The notes: generated by a model from the letters alone, not told the origin. Positions 1 to 7,198 are shown, counted from the first letter of the stretch. The stretch: 11,367 bases of DNA from CAMDMI01 sp036759185 (GCA_036759185.1 DAIOVD010000135.1:1-11367), one strand, 5' to 3'. Numbers and translations: made by a program.

Positions 1-101
1 TGAATGAGGTGACTTGTGTATTCGGTTGTGAGCCTGGCCAACGGATAGCGACTCCGTAGTTGAGATTCGTCCTTCTTCTGAAAAGTTTCCTCCGATAGAA
101 C
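1..101. other. Left-edge stretch with no recognised gene
   Basis: I see no gene that can be supported here. A + strand frame is open from the window edge and stops at 57-59, so it could be the last 18 codons of an upstream gene, but it matches no family I know. All three - strand frames are also open, but they have no ATG, so they prove little. No tRNA fold or terminator hairpin is evident. Confidence 0.4.
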
Positions 102-235
102 CTGTGGGAATAATTATCTCAAAAGAAAGATTCCCACAGCAGTTGTGGGAATATGGTCTGTGGGAATAATTTTTACCACAACATATTTCCCCACATATTT
201 GTGGAAAAATATTTTTTTAAAATTAAATCCCCACA
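102..235. promoter_or_regulatory. Array of TGTGG/CCACA inverted pairs upstream of the HTH gene (putative operator array)
   Basis: Eight copies of a TGTGG half-site lie in 134 nt. TGTGG starts at 103, 144, 159 and 200. The complement CCACA starts at 134, 176, 191 and 231. Each TGTGG pairs with a CCACA after a 26-27 nt spacer, giving dyads at 103-138, 144-180, 159-195 and 200-235. Their centres are about 31-32 nt apart, close to three helical turns. The best-conserved form is CTGTGGGAATAATT (102-115 and 158-171), and CTGTGGGAA at 102-110 is perfectly inverted at 131-139. The 102-157 and 158-213 segments align as a diverged 56-nt tandem duplication. The last half-site ends 3 nt before the ATG at 239. 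Since the next gene encodes a helix-turn-helix protein, autoregulatory operators are the natural inference. RNA hairpins in the leader or a replication-type array are alternatives. Confidence 0.6.
143..174 (+). promoter_or_regulatory. Possible Bacteroidota promoter for the HTH gene
   Basis: TAATTTTT at 167-174 matches seven of eight positions of the Bacteroidota -7 element TAnnTTTG. A TTG at 143-145 lies 21 nt upstream, an acceptable distance for the -33 element. Transcription would begin near 180, about 60 nt before the ATG. The candidate lies inside the TGTGG/CCACA array, so a protein bound to the array would block it. The region is AT-rich and a one-mismatch match is easily found by chance. 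Confidence 0.28.
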
Positions 236-238
236 CAA

Positions 239-781
239 ATGAAAAAAAGAGCCGTCCACAAAAAGCATTCTTCCGAACTCAGAATCCGCGAATTGCTTGG
301 GATATCCCAGGAAGAGTACGCCTCATTCTTTCGCATTTCTCCGTCCTTGCTCAGCATGATCGAAATCAACAAACGATTCTGGCCCGGAATGGGAGACAAC
401 GATATGATTGTGGCCTATAAAGAAGCAGAGAGAGATCCGACACCCGTTTCGATACCGATGGAGCTGACACCGGAAAAGAAAACCGATCTGGAGATCTTGT
501 TTCTGACGATCAAAAGGGACCTATTTAAAATTGAACAAGGTCATAAGCAAACTATATTCGGGCAACAACAATGTGAAAGACGATTGAAAACCTGTGCCCG
601 GCTCAGAGAGAAATACACGGATCCGCTAAGCCTGCAGGTGAAGCTGATCGATCTCTGGGAGAGAACCGCTCTGTTTAAGCTGGAAGAGAAACTACCGGTT
701 GAACTCGAACTCGAAGAAATCCAGCTCGACGCCGTCCGGAAACAAATGGCGGTGCTTGAAAAGTGGTTGAAGAAGGAGTGA
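239..781 (+). CDS. Small XRE-like helix-turn-helix protein with a charged helical C-terminal half, unknown role
   Basis: This is a 180-residue protein that I do not recognise as a named family. Residues about 14-48 read as an XRE/Cro-type helix-turn-helix: ISQEEYASFFRISPSLLSMI has the usual Q-E-x-x-A layout followed by a recognition helix. Residues about 80-180 are rich in Glu, Lys, Arg and Leu with few breaks. They look like a long helical or coiled-coil region, perhaps for oligomerisation. There is no signal peptide or membrane segment, so it should be cytoplasmic. The N-terminus is very basic (MKKRAVHKKH). The ATG at 239 has no Shine-Dalgarno and lies 3 nt after the last CCACA of the upstream array. 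The inferred role is a DNA-binding regulator that may control its own promoter. It reads toward prfC with a 68-nt gap, and no functional link to prfC is evident. Confidence 0.75.
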   Translation: MKKRAVHKKHSSELRIRELLGISQEEYASFFRISPSLLSMIEINKRFWPGMGDNDMIVAYKEAERDPTPVSIPMELTPEKKTDLEILFLTIKRDLFKIEQGHKQTIFGQQQCERRLKTCARLREKYTDPLSLQVKLIDLWERTALFKLEEKLPVELELEEIQLDAVRKQMAVLEKWLKKE

Positions 782-837
782 TTTCTCAACCGCTTCATCT
801 CTCCCCCTTTCCTTCCAAAACTCCCGTCCGGTTTTTG

Positions 838-845
838 TAGTTTTG
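838..845 (+). promoter_or_regulatory. Bacteroidota -7 promoter element immediately before prfC
   Basis: TAGTTTTG fits the TAnnTTTG consensus at all fixed positions and ends 4 nt before the prfC ATG at 850. The sequence TTTTGCACCATG matches the arrangement common before Bacteroidota genes with very short leaders. The -33 region (about 808-818) has no clear TTG. If the element is used, transcription would start around 849-853, giving a leaderless or nearly leaderless mRNA. No Shine-Dalgarno is present, which fits this reading. Confidence 0.55.
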
Positions 846-849
846 CACC

Positions 850-2469
850 ATGCAAGACCAGGAAATCCAGAAGCGCCGGACCTTCGGTATCATCTCTCAC
901 CCCGATGCCGGTAAAACAACCCTGACCGAAAAACTACTCCTTTTCGGAGGCGCCATCCAGACGGCCGGTGCCGTGAAAAGCAACAAAATCACCAAAGCCG
1001 CCACCTCCGATTTCATGGAAATTGAAAAGCAGAGAGGAATTTCAGTGGCCACTTCGGTGATGGGTTTTGAATACAAAGGCTACAAGGTCAACATTCTGGA
1101 CACCCCTGGTCACAAGGACTTTGCCGAGGATACCTTCCGTACTCTCACGGCTGTCGATTCCGTCATCCTTGTCATCGATTGCGTGAAAGGCGTCGAAGAG
1201 CAAACCCGCAAACTGATGGAAGTATGCCGGATGCGGAACACGCCCGTGATCATTTTCATCAACAAAATGGACCGCGAAGGACAGGATCCCTACGATCTGC
1301 TTGACGAGGTGGAGAAAGAACTGAAACTGCATACGCGTCCTCTTACCTGGCCCATCGGAATCGGCGCCAGCTTTCAGGGGGTGTACAATCTGTTTGAAAA
1401 GCGCCTCCTGTTGTTTTCCAACACCAAAACCAAAAAGGCCGACGACATTGTCACCATTTCGGACCTTTCCGACAAGGAACTGGACCAGCGGATTGGCGAA
1501 AAAGCAGCCAGTCAGCTTCGCGAAGATGCCGAACTGATCGAAGGCGTTTTCGAACCATTCGACGAAGACCTCTACAAAGAAGGTTACCTCGCACCGGTGT
1601 TTTTTGGCTCTGCCGTCAACAATTTCGGTGTACAGGAACTTCTCGACACATTCGTCCGTATTGCACCCGCTCCCCGCAAACGGGTGGCCGAAAGCCGGGA
1701 AGTGATGCCCGACGAAAAAACCTTCTCCGGATTCATCTTTAAAATCCACGCCAACCTCGACCCCAATCACCGCGACCGCATTGCGTTCTGCCGGGTGGTA
1801 TCGGGCACATTCGAACGAAACACATTTTACTACCATACCCGTCAGGACAAAAAACTGCGCTTTGCCAACCCGAACATGTTCATGGCCAATGAAAAAAGCG
1901 TGGTCGACGAAGCATTTCCCGGCGATGTGGTGGGTCTGTATGATACGGGGAATTTCAAAATCGGCGATACCCTCACAGAAGGCGAAAAGTTGCAGTTTCA
2001 GGGAATCCCAAGCTTTTCACCCGAGATTTTCAAGGAGCTGATCAACAAAGATCCGTTTAAGGCCAAGCAGCTGGAAAAAGGAATCCGCCAGCTCACCGAC
2101 GAAGGTGTGGCGCAGTTGTTTATGCAGGAACAGGGCAGTGTCAAAATCATCGGAACGGTGGGCGAACTGCAGTTTGAAGTGATCCAGTTCCGTCTGCTTC
2201 AGGAGTACGGTGCAGCCTGTAGTTTTCATCCGGTGGGGTATTCCAAAGCCTGCTGGATTACGTCGGAAGACAAGGTGGCCCTCGCAAATTTTATCCGGAT
2301 GAAGAGCCGCTACATTTGCTACGACAAAGAAGATCGTCCGGTTTTTATGGCCGATACCATCCGCAATCTGAAGTCGGTACAGGATTATTATCCGGCGATT
2401 TCATTCCACTTTACCTCCGAGTTTAAAACCGACCAGGCTGAAATTGCAGCGGCGGCGTACGGCAGGTAA
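850..2469 (+). CDS. prfC: Peptide chain release factor 3 (RF3), translational GTPase
   Basis: RF3 is a cytoplasmic GTPase that removes RF1 or RF2 from the ribosome after peptide release and contributes to post-termination quality control. The 539 residues are close to the usual RF3 length (529 in E. coli). All G motifs are visible: the P-loop SHPDAGKT at 16-23, RGIS at 62-65 in switch I, DTPGH at 84-88, and NKMD at 138-141. The stretch IQTAGAVK near 36-43 and the segment around EKQRGISVATSVM are characteristic of RF3 rather than EF-G, EF-Tu or LepA. Domains II and III follow, including GELQFEVIQFRL near residues 438-449. The start is the first in-frame ATG and sits just after a -7 promoter element. 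It is probably transcribed alone. The only terminator-like sequence downstream is weak: a 4-5 bp GCAG/CTGC stem at 2462-2476 followed by a T run. Confidence 0.97.
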   Translation: MQDQEIQKRRTFGIISHPDAGKTTLTEKLLLFGGAIQTAGAVKSNKITKAATSDFMEIEKQRGISVATSVMGFEYKGYKVNILDTPGHKDFAEDTFRTLTAVDSVILVIDCVKGVEEQTRKLMEVCRMRNTPVIIFINKMDREGQDPYDLLDEVEKELKLHTRPLTWPIGIGASFQGVYNLFEKRLLLFSNTKTKKADDIVTISDLSDKELDQRIGEKAASQLREDAELIEGVFEPFDEDLYKEGYLAPVFFGSAVNNFGVQELLDTFVRIAPAPRKRVAESREVMPDEKTFSGFIFKIHANLDPNHRDRIAFCRVVSGTFERNTFYYHTRQDKKLRFANPNMFMANEKSVVDEAFPGDVVGLYDTGNFKIGDTLTEGEKLQFQGIPSFSPEIFKELINKDPFKAKQLEKGIRQLTDEGVAQLFMQEQGSVKIIGTVGELQFEVIQFRLLQEYGAACSFHPVGYSKACWITSEDKVALANFIRMKSRYICYDKEDRPVFMADTIRNLKSVQDYYPAISFHFTSEFKTDQAEIAAAAYGR

Positions 2470-2500
2470 AATCTGCTTTCTGTTTTTTTAAGAAACGATT

Positions 2501-2556
2501 CCGTCCTTTAAAACGATTTATGGGCCGTTGGTGATTTTGCTCCAATAAAAGGACGG
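2501..2556. repeat. Perfect 9-bp inverted repeat in the prfC-nudK gap
   Basis: CCGTCCTTT at 2501-2509 is perfectly complementary to AAAGGACGG at 2548-2556, separated by 38 nt. The repeat occupies the middle of the 122-nt gap between prfC and the NudK-type gene, 35 nt before the latter's ATG. The long loop and the lack of a following T run argue against an intrinsic terminator. It could be an operator with separated half-sites or a leader hairpin that affects nudK translation. TGATTTTG at 2532-2539 inside the loop is one mismatch from the -7 consensus, but no -33 partner is evident. Confidence 0.45.
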
Positions 2557-2591
2557 TGCCTGCGTAATCTGTCCACATTTTTCAAAAAACG

Positions 2592-3170
2592 ATGATCGAA
2601 AACGTCCGGATTCTCAAATCCGAAATTCTGTCCGACAACTGGTACACCTTGCGGAAGGTGACCTACGAATTTACCAACCGGGCAGGCGAGAAAATCACCC
2701 ACAGCCGGGAAGCCTATGACAGAGGAAATGGCTCTACGATTCTTCTTTACAATACAGAAAAAGGCACCGTCATTCTCACACGGCAGTTCCGGCTTCCCAC
2801 TTACATCAACGGCAATGCCGATGGCATGATGATCGAAGCCTGTGCCGGATTGCTCGACAAGCACAATGCCGAGGATTGCATCCGCAAAGAAACCGAAGAG
2901 GAAACCGGCTACCGGATCACCCACATTCAGAAAGTGTTTGAGGCGTATATGTCGCCCGGTTCGGTGACCGAAATTCTCTATTTTTTCGTGGCCGAATATT
3001 CTGCTGACATGAAAGTAACGGAAGGCGGCGGACTGGAAGAAGAACAGGAAAACATCGAAGTGCTGGAACTTCCCTTTGCCGAAGCACTTTCGATGATGGC
3101 CAGGGGCGAAATCAAAGATGCCAAAACGATTATTCTTCTACAATACGCACAGATCCATCAGCTTGTATGA
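2592..3170 (+). CDS. nudK: NudK-type Nudix hydrolase (GDP-mannose pyrophosphatase)
   Basis: NudK enzymes hydrolyse GDP-mannose, and some other nucleoside diphosphate sugars, to the nucleoside monophosphate and sugar phosphate in the cytoplasm. The 192 residues equal the family length and align along the whole of E. coli NudK as I recall it, including YDRGNGSTILLYNT (42-55), RQFRLPTYINGN (64-75) and AYMSPGSVTE (118-127). The Nudix box spans 86-107 (G86, then K99-E100-T-E-E103-E104-T-G-Y). The metal-binding Glu100, Glu103 and Glu104 are present. As in E. coli NudK, the box is one residue shorter than the general consensus and has Lys in place of Arg. Asn92 replaces the usual early Glu. The stop overlaps the start of the next gene (ATGA), so the two are probably co-translated. 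Assignment to the NudK subfamily is strong; the true substrate is inferred. Confidence 0.92.
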   Translation: MIENVRILKSEILSDNWYTLRKVTYEFTNRAGEKITHSREAYDRGNGSTILLYNTEKGTVILTRQFRLPTYINGNADGMMIEACAGLLDKHNAEDCIRKETEEETGYRITHIQKVFEAYMSPGSVTEILYFFVAEYSADMKVTEGGGLEEEQENIEVLELPFAEALSMMARGEIKDAKTIILLQYAQIHQLV

Positions 3171-3547
3171 AATCCAACACTCCACTTTTGATTCTCGTAG
3201 CCGGACCATACCGTTCAGGCACCAACGATATTCCGGAACTGATTGAACAAAACGTTCGGCACATGAGTGAAACCGCTCTGGAAATTTACCGGCTGGGTCA
3301 CCTTCCGGTTTTGGGTGAATGGTTTGCACTTCCACTGATCGAAACGGCGGGTTCCAAAGAAATGGGCGATGAGATCTGGAATGAACTTTTTCATCCGGTT
3401 GCCATCCGGCTGATTTCGAAATGCGATGCCGTCCTTCGGATCGGTGGTCCCTCTTCCGGGGCAGATGAGATGATCCGAATTGGCAGGGAACAGGGAAAGA
3501 AAATCCTGTTTTCCCTCAGCGAAATCGAAACGGACGGCATCGATTAA
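3167..3547 (+). CDS. DUF4406 / nucleoside 2-deoxyribosyltransferase-like protein
   Basis: This 126-residue cytoplasmic protein resembles the nucleoside 2-deoxyribosyltransferase-like Rossmann fold, in the DUF4406 group. Visible features are an N-terminal strand followed by VAGPYRSGT (11-19), the position of the nucleotide-binding loop in this fold. KCDAVLRIGGPSSGADEMIRIG (85-106) has the D-x(n)-G-P-S-x-G-A-x-E layout in which Glu101 corresponds to the catalytic Glu of deoxyribosyltransferases and Asp87 to a conserved Asp. There is no signal peptide. The start codon lies inside the stop region of nudK (ATGA overlap), so translational coupling is expected and a joint role in nucleotide or nucleotide-sugar turnover is plausible. 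The substrate is unknown. Members of this fold also include N-glycosidases, so transferase activity should not be assumed. The stop lies 4 nt from the convergent gene's stop. Confidence 0.75.
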   Translation: MKSNTPLLILVAGPYRSGTNDIPELIEQNVRHMSETALEIYRLGHLPVLGEWFALPLIETAGSKEMGDEIWNELFHPVAIRLISKCDAVLRIGGPSSGADEMIRIGREQGKKILFSLSEIETDGID

Positions 3548-3551
3548 TTCT

Positions 3552-6500
3552 CTATTTCACCACTTCCAGCCAGCTACGGCAGGATTTTCCACCCGGGAAT
3601 TTCAACAGGAAAAAATAGACGCCGGGTTCCATATCGTGGGCTGAGAAATCGTTGATGTATGAGGAAGAGGAAAAAACTTTCCCACCCCATCGGTCAAACA
3701 CATCCAGCGAAATCCCCTGACCAATCTCCTTTAAATCAAACAGATCGTTCCGCCCATCGGCATTTTTGGTGATCAGATTGGGAATAAAGGCGGGCGAATA
3801 CTGAATGTCTTTCTCCATCACTGAGCTGCATTTTTCATTGCTGCTGGTGAGCTTCACTTTGTACAGACCAGCCTTTTCATACTGGTGTGCCGGGTCTGTT
3901 TCGGTGGATGTCTGGCCATCTCCGAAATCCCAAATCGCACTGGTAAAACCGGCACTTGAATTGGTGAAATTCACTACTTTTTCCTCACAGGACTCCATCA
4001 CCTGGCTGAACGAAAAGGCCGATTGAATTGTAAACTGAAACGGAGGGATTTCCACCATTTTCGAAACCGAATCTGGACAGGTATTCTTCATTCCTTTCAG
4101 CACAACAGGCATATTCTGACTGGTTGTCAAAGGTATAATGACCTGTTCTCCTTCATAATGTATTTGGTTCACCGTCCAGTGAAAATACTCTGAACCATTT
4201 CCTATTCCATTGAGGAACAGGGTTGCCTGAGATTCACAAGGTCTAAGTTGAAGGCTGTCTTTCATCCGAAGAATGAGATCGCTCTTCGGAATGGTGTGAT
4301 AGTATGTGAGACGAATACATCCCTGATTGTCCCTGTTTTCAATGGTATAGTATTTATCAGTAACCGGTGCCAGAATGGGATTGACAAGGTTGTTATTGAT
4401 GATCTCATCATTGGGTAACCATCTCTGTGAAATACCTGGATGCGCTGGTAACACCGGCTGGATCTTATCACCTTTGCAGAATTCTTTGTCTATCGTATCC
4501 ACAGGAAAATTGAATGGATCCGTGAGAACGATGGTATCAGTGAAGAAATCTATTTTCTTGCAGGTGGTCGGGTTCTCGGCTTTAAGTGTAATGATATACG
4601 TACCGGCCTGGGGATACGAATACGTTACAGTATTGCTGTTTGTTTTGAGAGAATCGCCATTTCCCCAGAACCACGTATAGTTGGTTCCGTTTGAAGACAA
4701 GTTGGATAAGGTGACTACTTTCCCACATTCTATCTGCGCCGCCAGATTGAATTTTGATTCCAGAACTCCCAGATTGAATTTTACTACCGATTGATTGCAA
4801 TTGGTGCTTTTGATGGTGGGACTGTATGAGCCAATACTTCCCCGGTTAAAAAAGTTATTCCCTGAAGTGCAGCCACAAATCGCCTGGGTGATGGTTCCGG
4901 ATTTGTCGAACCGGCTCATTCCACCATCCACATGTTCACCACGGTAAGGTCCGCCGAAAAAGGTGCCATACTGAAGAGATGTGGCGTCAGAACTAAGGAC
5001 CCCAAAGTAGAAGTCGGATCCATCAGTGGATGGCTTGTAGGCATCGGTTGTTGTGGGGAATCCAAGTGTAAAGCCTCCGATGAAATCATCATTGGATTCT
5101 CCGCCCCAGCCTGAAAAATACAGACGGCCGCAGGAATCCACCATAAAAGCAGACGGAACCAGCCGGGATTCTGTGTTTGAACCAAGAGAAGTGGCCCAAA
5201 TTCGTTGATCCAGGTCTGGATTTAGTTTTGCCAGAAAAACTTTCCCTCCGTTGGACCCATATGTCCCGGCTGTTCGCGGAATGATGCCTTCGGTCTGGCC
5301 CAGAATGTAGACATTTCCTTCGCTGTCTGTTTGCACCAGATAGGCCTGGTCATACGATGTGCTTCCATAAAAGGTAGAATGCATTAAACTTCCGGTTTCC
5401 AGATTGAAAGATGCAATGACAGCATCTGTGTTCCGAAGCCTTTGAAAAGGTACACTCTGCCCAATCGTTGAAACTCCCTGGTATGCATTGGGGGTCATTG
5501 GAAAGTCTTTGCTTTTCGTTCCTCCGCACACCACCACGCGATTGGCTCCCTGCACCTGAATGGAGTAAAATGCATCGGTGGCGCCACCACCTAAAAAAGT
5601 AGACCAGATCAGTTGATCAAGATCCGGACTGAGACGAAACACAATACCGTCCATTCCTTTCGATTTCACTGACTGATGCGCATTCTGAACCGGGAAATTG
5701 GAAGAATAGGTACAGCTGGCAACAAGGATACTACCATCTGGTGCAGTGGCAATATCACCTCGGTATGAGTCGCCGTAGTTTGCATAAAGTGAATCGGACC
5801 AGGCCACATTGCCGTCGTTTTGGGAACCTCCCAGAAACGTAGATGCAATCAGAGAATTGCCGTTTCCCGACAATTTGGTGATGAAAAGGTCAGCTCCGTT
5901 GTTATAGGTAAAACTGACATAGACCGAATGCAGTGGATGAAAAGTGGATCCTCCTTTGTGCAGTCTTTGAAAGGCTGTAGAACTTGTCGGGAAATCTAAA
6001 GAAGAAGTGGTACCGAAAACGAGGAGATTATTCTGGTCATCAATGTTGATACTATGCGGAGTATCGGCTTCGCTGCCACCTAAAAAGGTGCAGGCAAGAA
6101 GCTGGCTGCCATCCGGACTGAACTTCTGAATTCCAATATCGTATGTGGAAGAACCTTCTAATGGTTCCCCATTGAACTGTGTATCAAATGCACCCAGAGT
6201 GGCAGGAAATGCCGGGCCATAAACGGTTCCGGCCAGGTAAGAATTCCCAAACTTATCACCAATGGCAGTATTGCCCCAGTTATCGGAAAACCCGCCGCTG
6301 TAGGTATAAAAAACAAACTGAGGATCAATTACCAATGGAAGTTCCGGATCATAACCCTTCGGAAACCGGAATCGAACCTTGTTCCCATTCAATACAAAAA
6401 CACAGGGGATTTCCTTCTTTCGTCCATCCACCATCTGCCAGGCAACCGGGATGGATTCTTCAATTACACCAACCGATGTCTGAAGCCGGAGTTTGCCATC

Positions 6501-7043
6501 CTGTAGCTGAATTCCATTAAGTCCTTTGTACTCGATGCTGACCTTTTCAATATTGCTGGCTTTGCTGGCTTCCAGATCATATTTGAATGCGTCTCCCTGG
6601 TGGTAAACTCGTGCATTGACGCCAGGATACAATTCTTCATACCGAATCTCTTCAAAACCGGCTGCTCCGGAACACCATTCTTTCGGATTTGAACTGAGGT
6701 AGTAGTTGAAACGCGTCTCAGATCTATGACCAATCGTTGAGATCCGCTTTGCATGCCCTCCGGTGAAAACCAAATCATACGCATGACCAAAAGATGAAAC
6801 CGGTACCATTTTTTTGCCGGTGTTCCCTCCGTGGGGAAGAGCCGGATTCTGGATTGCCGTCCGGAAAGAAGATGGCCCAAACCAAACGTGACCTCCTGGG
6901 ACATCCGTCATAAACCGGACATGAGATGGCCATTGACCCCTGTTTTCAATAAAATATGAAGTGGTATGGGAATGGGCGAATACCGGATTCCGGAAAATGA
7001 AATTCGCTGCCAGCAGGCAAATGGTGAGTATTAATCGTTTCAT
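3552..7043 (-). CDS. Secreted SBBP-repeat/PKD protein with type B T9SS sorting domain
   Basis: This predicted cell-surface or secreted protein has 1163 residues when started at 7043. That ATG is preferred because it opens a clear signal peptide (MKRLILTICLLAANF, cleavage after VFA, residue 23). The in-frame extension back to 7139 adds 32 residues without signal character and runs into the upstream terminator. Residues about 31-240 contain FIENRGQW and resemble the N-terminal domain often attached to SBBP proteins. About 246-728 hold seven beta-propeller-type repeats marked by T-F-L-G-G-S-like turns near 248, 319, 402, 482, 557, 618 and 694, with DFPT-like ends. PKD domains lie near 763-838 and 1013-1080 (WDFGDG), with an Ig-like module near 848-923. 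The last 80 residues (FIPNLITKNADGRNDLF onward) are the type B/gliding-associated T9SS signal. It is likely exported by Sec and then the T9SS. Its binding partner or function is unknown. Confidence 0.9.
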   Translation of the reverse strand: MKRLILTICLLAANFIFRNPVFAHSHTTSYFIENRGQWPSHVRFMTDVPGGHVWFGPSSFRTAIQNPALPHGGNTGKKMVPVSSFGHAYDLVFTGGHAKRISTIGHRSETRFNYYLSSNPKEWCSGAAGFEEIRYEELYPGVNARVYHQGDAFKYDLEASKASNIEKVSIEYKGLNGIQLQDGKLRLQTSVGVIEESIPVAWQMVDGRKKEIPCVFVLNGNKVRFRFPKGYDPELPLVIDPQFVFYTYSGGFSDNWGNTAIGDKFGNSYLAGTVYGPAFPATLGAFDTQFNGEPLEGSSTYDIGIQKFSPDGSQLLACTFLGGSEADTPHSINIDDQNNLLVFGTTSSLDFPTSSTAFQRLHKGGSTFHPLHSVYVSFTYNNGADLFITKLSGNGNSLIASTFLGGSQNDGNVAWSDSLYANYGDSYRGDIATAPDGSILVASCTYSSNFPVQNAHQSVKSKGMDGIVFRLSPDLDQLIWSTFLGGGATDAFYSIQVQGANRVVVCGGTKSKDFPMTPNAYQGVSTIGQSVPFQRLRNTDAVIASFNLETGSLMHSTFYGSTSYDQAYLVQTDSEGNVYILGQTEGIIPRTAGTYGSNGGKVFLAKLNPDLDQRIWATSLGSNTESRLVPSAFMVDSCGRLYFSGWGGESNDDFIGGFTLGFPTTTDAYKPSTDGSDFYFGVLSSDATSLQYGTFFGGPYRGEHVDGGMSRFDKSGTITQAICGCTSGNNFFNRGSIGSYSPTIKSTNCNQSVVKFNLGVLESKFNLAAQIECGKVVTLSNLSSNGTNYTWFWGNGDSLKTNSNTVTYSYPQAGTYIITLKAENPTTCKKIDFFTDTIVLTDPFNFPVDTIDKEFCKGDKIQPVLPAHPGISQRWLPNDEIINNNLVNPILAPVTDKYYTIENRDNQGCIRLTYYHTIPKSDLILRMKDSLQLRPCESQATLFLNGIGNGSEYFHWTVNQIHYEGEQVIIPLTTSQNMPVVLKGMKNTCPDSVSKMVEIPPFQFTIQSAFSFSQVMESCEEKVVNFTNSSAGFTSAIWDFGDGQTSTETDPAHQYEKAGLYKVKLTSSNEKCSSVMEKDIQYSPAFIPNLITKNADGRNDLFDLKEIGQGISLDVFDRWGGKVFSSSSYINDFSAHDMEPGVYFFLLKFPGGKSCRSWLEVVK

Positions 7044-7065
7044 CAGGGACCTGGATTCGGAATAA

Positions 7066-7096
7066 AACCACCTTACGGAGCCCGGTTTGGGTGGTT
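7066..7096 (-). promoter_or_regulatory. Hairpin-forming inverted repeat in the leader of the type B T9SS gene
   Basis: AACCACC (7066-7072) is perfectly complementary to GGTGGTT (7090-7096), with a 17-nt loop. It lies 22 nt upstream of the ATG at 7043, between the terminator at 7140-7171 and the gene, so it would be in the 5' leader. No -7 promoter match was found in this leader. A 7-bp repeat this close could be chance. Confidence 0.25.
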
Positions 7097-7139
7097 GATT
7101 CAGAACAACGAAGGTGTTGAAAAAAACGGACGGAAACAA

Positions 7140-7171
7140 AAAAACGGCATCCCAGTCGGAATGCCGTTTTT
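7140..7171 (-). terminator. Intrinsic terminator after the metalloprotease gene
   Basis: AAAAACGGCAT (7140-7150) pairs perfectly with ATGCCGTTTTT (7161-7171) around a 10-nt loop. Read on the - strand, the hairpin ends in a T run (seven T, 7144-7138) and starts 27 nt after the protease stop codon. Because it is symmetric it could stop transcription in both directions. It separates the two secreted-protein genes and suggests that the downstream gene has its own promoter or depends on read-through. Confidence 0.8.
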
Positions 7172-7198
7172 CGATGAAAAAAGCTGTTTTCGTTCAGT

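Noticed and set aside
3..59. C-terminal end of an upstream + strand gene
   Set aside because: Only 18 codons are visible, with no family match, so it cannot be told apart from a chance open frame.
102..235. Chromosomal replication origin (DnaA-box cluster next to an AT-rich stretch)
   Set aside because: TGTGGAAAA at 200-208 fits a loose DnaA box and the sequence after it is AT-rich, but the other copies (TGTGGGAAT) do not fit, and no dnaA or other origin-linked gene is nearby.
145..420. Open frame of 91 codons overlapping the start of the HTH gene
   Set aside because: It begins inside the repeat array, has no domain character, and overlaps the HTH gene in another frame; the HTH frame has a recognisable fold.
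1042..1836. Long - strand open frame (264 codons) inside prfC
   Set aside because: It is antisense to a strongly conserved RF3 coding sequence and has no recognisable domain; such shadows are common opposite codon-biased genes.
2462..2490. Intrinsic terminator after prfC
   Set aside because: The stem GCAG/CTGC is only 4-5 bp and the T run begins several bases after it; it is too weak to call.
7044..7139. N-terminal extension of the type B T9SS protein
   Set aside because: It would place 32 non-hydrophobic residues before a good signal peptide and start at the edge of a terminator hairpin; the ATG at 7043 is a better start.
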